From: Planctomycetota bacterium
GTDB lineage: Bacteria; Planctomycetota; UBA1135; UBA2386
Assembly (NCBI GenBank): GCA_020851075.1
Contig: JADZDL010000097.1
Location: 1 to 37,656 of the forward strand
Length of the DNA: 37,656 nt
Reading direction: 5' to 3'
Shown here: piece after piece, positions 32,998-37,656 of the stretch
Numbering within the stretch: the first letter of the stretch is position 1
Layout: the number at the start of each line of letters is the position of its first letter
Translations under genes and position numbers: made by a program
Notes under the pieces: model-generated
Databases searched by the model: none
Seen by the model: the letters and a program-made list of their open reading frames with translations, nothing else
Told to the model about the DNA's origin: nothing

Positions 32998-33569
32998 GCC
33001 TGCGGCTCCGGCTTGCCAGGATGACTCCCAAATCGGCAATCGGCCCCTTGCACGACGTGCGGGTCGCGATCGCGAACCCCCATCGTACGGTAGCGGCGCA
33101 CCCGTTCGCGCAGCGCCATCACCCCGTCGATGAGCGCTTCGGGGCGCGGCGGGCAACCCGGGATGTAGACATCCACCGGCACGTACTTGTCGACGCCATT
33201 CAGCACCGAGTAGCTCCACTTGCTGAACGGGCCACCGCTGTTCGCGCACGAGCCCATGCTCACGACCCAGCGCGGTTCCGTCATCTGCTCCCACAGCGTG
33301 CGCACGACGCCGGCCATCTTGTGCGTGATGGTGCCCGCCACGATCATGAGGTCGGCTTGGCGCGGCGTCGCGCGCGGGATCATGCCGAGCCGGTCGACGT
33401 CATACCGTGGCCCACCCGCCTGCATGAGTTCGATGCCGCAGCACGCGGTCGCAAACAGCAGGTAGAACAGCGAGTTCTCCTTGCCCCAGGCCAGGAACTC
33501 GTCGACCGCGGTGAGCACGATCTGCTCGTGCGGGTCATTGCCCGGTTTCGGAAGGTCAGCCACGGCCAT
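32994..33569 (-). CDS. nuoB: NADH-quinone oxidoreductase subunit B
   Basis: This 191-residue subunit holds the terminal N2 [4Fe-4S] cluster that reduces quinone. All four ligands are present: Cys43-Cys44 (in ATACCGIE), Cys108 (in MGSCANSGG) and Cys139 (in IPGCPPRPE). The ATG at 33569 is used. It gives a 14-base overlap with nuoA, and GGAG directly abuts the start codon, too close for a standard ribosome-binding site, so coupling to nuoA translation is likely. Immediately upstream lies the 15-base repeat array that encodes the NuoA tail. Confidence 0.95.
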   Translation of the reverse strand: MAVADLPKPGNDPHEQIVLTAVDEFLAWGKENSLFYLLFATACCGIELMQAGGPRYDVDRLGMIPRATPRQADLMIVAGTITHKMAGVVRTLWEQMTEPRWVVSMGSCANSGGPFSKWSYSVLNGVDKYVPVDVYIPGCPPRPEALIDGVMALRERVRRYRTMGVRDRDPHVVQGADCRFGSHPGKPEPQA

Positions 33570-34095
33570 CTCCAGGGTTGCCAGGTCCAGGGTTGCCAGT
33601 CACACGGTTGCTAGCCACACGGTTGCCAGCGCCAGCGTCGCCAGCCGGCGGTTCATCGACCACCGCCCGATCCCAGGCGAAGCCCCCCTGGTGCGCCACC
33701 CACGCGAGGCCGAGGGCCAACGTGCCGGCAAATACGGCGATCTCCACAAACACCTGGCCACCGCGACCTTCGCCGAGCCACGCGAGGCACCGCGGCAGGA
33801 TCGGCCACAACAGTGCCAGCTCGACGTCAAAGACCAGGAACGCGAGCGCCACCGTCGTAAAGCGGTTGTTGAAGCGGAACCAGGCCGTGCCGACCGGCTC
33901 TTCACCACATTCGTAGGTCGACAACCGCTCCTCGGGCGAACGGATGCGGTCGAACACGCGCGTGACCATGCGCACCACGAACAGCGCCCCGCCGACCACG
34001 GCGAGCGCCAGCAGGAACACCACGGCGACGCTGGCCCAGGCGCCATAGGGCGTTGCCTGGGCAAGGACTTCGGGCGCGACGATCAGGGCGGACAT
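33556..34095 (-). CDS. nuoA: NADH-quinone oxidoreductase subunit A with repeat-encoded tail
   Basis: This 179-residue subunit has three membrane helices (about 21-46, 82-105 and 115-136). The conserved loop YECGEEPVG at 61-69 (with the Cys exposed in the deactive enzyme) and FDVE at 89-92 are present. From about residue 152 a five-residue repeating tail rich in Gly, Asn, Arg and Pro is encoded by a 15-base tandem repeat. Normal NuoA proteins end about 30-60 residues earlier. First gene of the nuo operon. The ATG at 34095 has no evident ribosome-binding site, and a candidate -10 box lies 12 bases upstream, so the transcript may be almost leaderless. Confidence 0.95.
   Translation of the reverse strand: MSALIVAPEVLAQATPYGAWASVAVVFLLALAVVGGALFVVRMVTRVFDRIRSPEERLSTYECGEEPVGTAWFRFNNRFTTVALAFLVFDVELALLWPILPRCLAWLGEGRGGQVFVEIAVFAGTLALGLAWVAHQGGFAWDRAVVDEPPAGDAGAGNRVASNRVTGNPGPGNPGDGRG
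33570..33644. repeat. Five tandem 15-base units at the nuoA 3' end
   Basis: Units run 33570-33584, 33585-33599, 33600-33614, 33615-33629 and 33630-33644, each containing a version of GGTTGCCAG; the first two differ in one base. The last unit is the most diverged. Because 15 is a multiple of three, each unit adds five residues to the NuoA tail without shifting frame. The array ends exactly at the nuoB start codon. It is a minisatellite-type repeat, not a CRISPR. Confidence 0.85.
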
Positions 34096-34107
34096 TTCGG
34101 GCCGAGC

Positions 34108-34136
34108 AGTGTAGCGACCAGGGCTGCCGACTTCAC
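34108..34136 (-). promoter_or_regulatory. Possible nuo operon promoter
   Basis: On the minus strand GTGAAG (34136-34131) and TACACT (34113-34108) are 17 bases apart, with the -10-like box 12 bases from the nuoA ATG. Matches to consensus are 3/6 and 4/6. This would give a leader of only a few bases. Weak, but the best candidate in the 127-base gap before nuoA. Confidence 0.3.
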
Positions 34137-34161
34137 CATCGGACCGGGACTACCCTGGTCG
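34115..34161. repeat. Nine-base inverted repeat upstream of nuoA
   Basis: CGACCAGGG (34115-34123) and CCCTGGTCG (34153-34161) are perfect complements separated by 29 bases. They lie between the glucosidase stop and nuoA and overlap the candidate promoter spacer. An operator or a loose stem-loop ending the glucosidase transcript are both possible; there is no T-run. Confidence 0.35.
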
Positions 34162-34222
34162 GGACCGTCACGCCCCTGGTGGGAACCGGTCGGCCGGGCC
34201 AGATCCGCAGCCGGCGTCAGGC

Positions 34223-36901
34223 TCAAAGCGGCGGCACGATCGGGCTCTTGCCGGCCCCGAAGCACCGGGTAATCAGCGCGGTCCAGCCGGTCTGATGGGA
34301 CGCTCCGCAGCCCCGCCCCGTGTCGCCATCAAAGTACTCGTGGAACAGCCACAGCTCCCGCCAATGGGGATCCTGCGCATACCGTTCCTGCCCGCCCGCA
34401 AACGGCCGCTGCCCCGCCGCGTCGCGCCGGAACAGCAGCGTCAAGCGACGTGCCAGATCGTCGGCCACAGCCTGCAGGGTGCAATGGTTGCCCGATCCGG
34501 TCGGGTACTCGACCTGCAGGCTATCGCCATAGAACCGGCCGTAACGTTCGAGCGCCTCGATGACGAGGTAGTTGATCGGCAGCCAGACCGGTCCACGCCA
34601 GTTGCTGTTGCCCCCAAACATGCTCGTCGTACTTTCCCCCGGCGTGTAGTCGACGCGGTACTCCTGGCCGGCCGTCTCAAACACGAACGGGCGGTCGCGG
34701 TGCACCGCCGACAGCGAACGGATCCCGAACGGCGACAAGAACTCGCGTTCGTCGAGCAGGTAGTGCAGCACACGCAGCAGCCGTTCGCGCGACGGCAGCG
34801 CCAGCAACGCCGTCTCCTTGCCACCCACCATGCCAAACGAGACGTGGGAGGCGAGCGCCCGCTCGTTGTGCAAGAACCACTGCATGCGCTTCCGGAAGCC
34901 CGGCAGTTTCTGCAGGGTGTCCATCGGCAGCACCTCGACGGCACAGAGTGGCAACACGCCGACGAGCGAACGCAAGCGCAGGCGGTCGATCTGGTCGCCT
35001 TGATGGATCTGGTCGTAGTAGAAGCCGTCCTGCTCATCCCAGAGGCCGGTGCCGCCGAGCGTGTTCATCGCGTGCGTGATCGACACGAAGTGTTCGAAGA
35101 ACTTCGAGGCAACGTCTTCGTAGGCCGCGTCGTGCGCCGCAAGTTCGAGCGCGATGCTGAGCATCGTCGCGCAATAGAACGCCATCCACGCCGTGCCATC
35201 CGCCTGCTCGAGGTGCCCACCGTTCGGCAGCGGTTGGCTGCGATCGAACACGCCGATATTGTCGAGCCCCAGGAAGCCGCCGCCAAACACGTGCTGGCCG
35301 TGCAGGTCCTTTTGATTGACCCACCACGTGAAGTTGAGCAACAGCTTGTGGAACGCGCGCGCGAGGAAGTCGCGATCACGATGGCCGCGCTTCGCGGTCA
35401 TCTTGTAGACGCGCCAGCACGCCCACGCATGCACGGGTGGGTTCACGTCGTGGAACGCAAACTCGTAGGCCGGGATCTGGCCGTTCGGCGCCATGTACCA
35501 CTCGCGCAGCAACAACAATAAGTGTTGTTTGGCAAAGGTCGGATCGAGCTTCGCAAACGGCAGCATGTGGAACGCGAGATCCCACGCCGCGTACCAAGGG
35601 TATTCCCACTTGTCGGGCATCGACACGACGTCGCGATTGTAGAGGTGCGGAAAATCGCGATTGCGGCCCTTGGCGCGCTCCGGCGGCGGCGGTGGCTGCG
35701 CGGGATCCCCTTCGAGCCAGGTGCCGACGTCGTAATGATAGAACTGGCGACTGAACAAGAGCCCCGCATACGCCTGCCGCTGGATCGCGCGCGCTTCGGG
35801 ATCGAGCCCCTTGCCGAGCAGGTGTTCGTAGAACTGGTCGGCGTCGTGCTCGCGCTGGCGCAGCACAAGGTCGAACTCCGGACCAAACGCCGGCGGCAGC
35901 CCATCCCCAGCCAGGCGCAGGCGCAGACGCACTTCGGCGTGGCCCCCGGCTGGCACCTGCAGCACGCAGTGGAAGGCCACCTTGCTGCCCTTCTGCTCGG
36001 CATTGCAGGCAGTGAGGTCACCGTTCACGACGTAATCGTGGAAAGCGTCCTTCACGTGCGCCGCACCCTCCGTGGCCCCATACAGACGCCGCGTATTGGT
36101 GTCGTTCTCGGTGGCGAGCAGTCCACGCAACTCCCCACCCTGCACCGCATCGACCTCAAACGCGTAACGCGGCAGGTCGCCACCTTCGGCGATGACGCGG
36201 CGATCCCCTTCGGCCGTGATCACTCCGCGCGACCAATACCCTTCGCCTTGCCGGCCCCACGCCCACGTATTACGAAACCACAATTGTGGTAGCAGATGCA
36301 GTTCTTTCGCTTCGGGGCCCCGATTGTGCACGACCAGCCGGATCAGCAGGTCCTCGGGCGCCGCTTTGGCCACCGTCGAGTACACATCAAAATAGCGGTT
36401 CTCGTCGAACACTCCCGTATCACACAATTCGTACTCCGGCTGCGCCCGGCCGCGCGCCGCGTTCTCCTGGCGCAAGGCTTCGTACGGATAAGCCGCGTGC
36501 GGGTACTTGTAGAGCGACACGAGCCACGCCGAAGTCGGCACCGCATCGATGTAGAAGTACTCCTCCTTGCAGTCCTCGCCGTGGTTGCCTTCGGGCCCAG
36601 TAAGGCCAAACAACCGCTCCTTCAGGAACGCATCCTGGCCGTTCCACAGCGCCACCGAGAAGCACAACCGGCACTGACGATCGGTGAGCCCAAACAACCC
36701 GTCCTCACCCCACCGGTAGGCTCGGCTGCGCGCGTGGTCGTGCGGGAAGTAGTTCCAGCAGTCACCGGTCGCCGAGTAGTCCTCGCGCACGGTGCCCCAC
36801 TGCCGTTCGGACAAGTACGGCCCCCAGCGCTGCCAGTTCTGCTCGCGCCGGTCATCCTGTTGTTGTCGTTCGCGCTCGGCGCCAGCACCTTCGAGGGACA
36901 T
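34223..36901 (-). CDS. MGH1/GH63-like glucosidase
   Basis: The 892-residue protein matches a widespread family of large cytoplasmic glucosidases with an (alpha/alpha)6 barrel of the MGH1/GH63 type. Recognisable pieces are RWGPYLSERQWGTVREDYS at about 25-43, AYRWGEDGLFGLTDRQ, then GLTGPEGNHGEDCKE. In the catalytic barrel are YPWYAAWDLAFHMLPFAKLD, NGQIPAYEFAFHDVNPPVHA and NSNWRGPVWLPINYL. The C-terminal EYFDGDTGRGCGASHQTGW is typical of the clan. No signal peptide is present. The substrate is uncertain: alpha-glucosides or compatible-solute glycosides such as glucosylglycerate derivatives are candidates from related families. The ATG at 36901 is chosen because family members begin a short distance before RWGPYLSE; the upstream extension to 37084 is Arg/Pro-rich and opposite the next gene. 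Confidence 0.9.
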   Translation of the reverse strand: MSLEGAGAERERQQQDDRREQNWQRWGPYLSERQWGTVREDYSATGDCWNYFPHDHARSRAYRWGEDGLFGLTDRQCRLCFSVALWNGQDAFLKERLFGLTGPEGNHGEDCKEEYFYIDAVPTSAWLVSLYKYPHAAYPYEALRQENAARGRAQPEYELCDTGVFDENRYFDVYSTVAKAAPEDLLIRLVVHNRGPEAKELHLLPQLWFRNTWAWGRQGEGYWSRGVITAEGDRRVIAEGGDLPRYAFEVDAVQGGELRGLLATENDTNTRRLYGATEGAAHVKDAFHDYVVNGDLTACNAEQKGSKVAFHCVLQVPAGGHAEVRLRLRLAGDGLPPAFGPEFDLVLRQREHDADQFYEHLLGKGLDPEARAIQRQAYAGLLFSRQFYHYDVGTWLEGDPAQPPPPPERAKGRNRDFPHLYNRDVVSMPDKWEYPWYAAWDLAFHMLPFAKLDPTFAKQHLLLLLREWYMAPNGQIPAYEFAFHDVNPPVHAWACWRVYKMTAKRGHRDRDFLARAFHKLLLNFTWWVNQKDLHGQHVFGGGFLGLDNIGVFDRSQPLPNGGHLEQADGTAWMAFYCATMLSIALELAAHDAAYEDVASKFFEHFVSITHAMNTLGGTGLWDEQDGFYYDQIHQGDQIDRLRLRSLVGVLPLCAVEVLPMDTLQKLPGFRKRMQWFLHNERALASHVSFGMVGGKETALLALPSRERLLRVLHYLLDEREFLSPFGIRSLSAVHRDRPFVFETAGQEYRVDYTPGESTTSMFGGNSNWRGPVWLPINYLVIEALERYGRFYGDSLQVEYPTGSGNHCTLQAVADDLARRLTLLFRRDAAGQRPFAGGQERYAQDPHWRELWLFHEYFDGDTGRGCGASHQTGWTALITRCFGAGKSPIVPPL

Positions 36902-36941
36902 GCCGACGATGTAACGAAAAGCCCGCCTCGGTGCACGTGTC

Positions 36942-37656
36942 CTACGCAGTTCCGCGCAACGCCGCAGCAAAGCTCTCGGGCACGGGCGCGGCAAACGTGA
37001 CGGTCTCCCCCGTGCGCGGATGCGGGAACGTGAGCTCCATCGCATGCAGGCACAGCCCCTCGCCGGGCGCTGCCTTGCCGCCATACCGCACGTCGCCCAC
37101 GATCGGGTGGCCCAGATGCGCCAGGTGCGCGCGAATCTGGTGCGTGCGGCCTGTGTGCAGGATCAGCTGCAGCAGGCTCGTCTTCTTGCCGCGCTGCAGC
37201 ACCTCGTAGTCGGTGCGCGCGTCCTTGCCGCGCGCATCCACCACGACCTTGGGCTCCTTGTGGCCGACATCCGTGCGCACAAACAGCGGCGCCGAGATCG
37301 TGCCACTCTCGGGTTCGGGCACGCCCTGCACGACGGCCTGGTAGACCTTCTTCACGGTATCGTCGCGGAACGCCGCCGTGAGCCCGCGCAGGCCTTCGGG
37401 GCTCAAACCGACCGCGACGAGTCCCGAGGTGCCGCGGTCCAGACGATGCGCGGGTGCTGGCGCGAACGTCGGCGTGCGCACCCCGAGCCGCTGCTGGTCG
37501 AGCCACGCCACGAGATGCTCATTCTCGCGGCCCGAACCCGATTGCACGGCGAGCCCCGGCGGCTTGTCGATGACCAGAATGTCGTCATCGCGAAACACCA
37601 CCCGCGGCCGCAGTTCGGCCGGAATGCGTTCGCCAGCCTTCGGCACGGGCCGCCGC
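36942..37656 (-). CDS. RluA/RluD-family pseudouridine synthase, N-terminus outside window
   Basis: At least 237 residues are visible, and the frame is open through the right edge, reading RRPVPKAGERIP before the catalytic domain. That looks like the end of an S4 RNA-binding domain, so the true start is probably beyond the window; the GTG at 37646 is not accepted as the start. The catalytic domain shows ILVIDKPPGLAVQSG, the active-site motif HRLDRGTSGL with the nucleophilic Asp, TDYEVL, and LHTGRTHQIRAHLAHLGHPI. It isomerises uridines in rRNA or tRNA; the site cannot be told by eye. It lies 40 bases upstream of the glucosidase on the same strand and may be cotranscribed, though a functional link is not obvious. 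Confidence 0.93.
   Translation of the reverse strand, partial: RRPVPKAGERIPAELRPRVVFRDDDILVIDKPPGLAVQSGSGRENEHLVAWLDQQRLGVRTPTFAPAPAHRLDRGTSGLVAVGLSPEGLRGLTAAFRDDTVKKVYQAVVQGVPEPESGTISAPLFVRTDVGHKEPKVVVDARGKDARTDYEVLQRGKKTSLLQLILHTGRTHQIRAHLAHLGHPIVGDVRYGGKAAPGEGLCLHAMELTFPHPRTGETVTFAAPVPESFAAALRGTA

Noticed and set aside
33570..33644. CRISPR array
   Set aside because: The units are 15 bases, directly adjacent without spacers, and lie inside the nuoA coding frame.
36902..37084. Extension of the glucosidase gene upstream to 37084
   Set aside because: The extra residues are low-complexity Arg/Pro sequence overlapping the pseudouridine synthase gene. The family begins shortly before the RWGPYLSE motif, which fits the ATG at 36901.

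Overview
The window is GC-rich, tightly packed DNA with many GTG/TTG starts. It carries a Bat (Bacteroides aerotolerance-type) operon, an exosortase-linked exopolysaccharide (EPS) locus and an 11-gene complex I operon, along with very large tetratricopeptide and carboxypeptidase-regulatory-like proteins. This mix suggests a Gram-negative environmental bacterium. A planctomycete is my best guess, but no marker gene fixes the phylum. No rRNA, tRNA, CRISPR array or insertion sequence was seen, and no gap between genes exceeds about 205 bases.

Region 1 (1-3910, minus strand) is a Bat-type operon: a DUF58 protein, a membrane protein with an N-terminal beta-rich domain, two von Willebrand A (VWA) membrane proteins (BatA- and BatB-like), and the first 18 codons of a further exported protein cut by the window edge. 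Every junction is a 4-base start/stop overlap. No MoxR ATPase lies next to it. Instead a divergent NtrC-type response regulator (4075-5445, plus) follows, with a perfect 14-base palindrome just upstream of its start. After it comes a 1345-residue membrane-anchored TPR protein (5505-9542, plus).

Region 2 (9479-20028, minus strand) is an exosortase-associated EPS operon. In transcription order it holds an outer-membrane export lipoprotein (Wza type), a chain-length protein without a kinase domain, an O-antigen-ligase-type polymerase, an asparagine-synthase-type amidotransferase, two GT4-type glycosyltransferases, an exosortase fused to an EpsI domain, and a DUF3473-type polysaccharide deacetylase. 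No exosortase substrate (PEP-CTERM-like tail), priming sugar transferase or flippase is in the window. The regulator and TPR protein beside it occupy the roles of PrsR and PrsT in proteobacterial exosortase loci. That equivalence is inference. A divergent 933-residue secreted or anchored protein (20234-23035, plus) separates this operon from the next.

Region 3 (23059-34095, minus strand) is one operon for respiratory complex I in the order nuoA-B-C-D-H-I-J-K-L-M-N. The NADH-oxidising module genes nuoE, nuoF and nuoG are absent. All iron-sulfur ligands of NuoB and NuoI are kept. Several subunits are enlarged: NuoH, NuoL and NuoM have internal insertions, NuoI has a Lys/Ala-rich tail, and NuoA has a tail encoded by five 15-base repeats that abut the nuoB start.

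Region 4 (34223-37656, minus strand) has an MGH1/GH63-like glucosidase and a pseudouridine synthase of the RluA/RluD family cut by the right edge.

Across the window 16 gene junctions are 4-base ATGA/GTGA/TTGA overlaps. This points to pervasive translational coupling and was used here to choose start codons.
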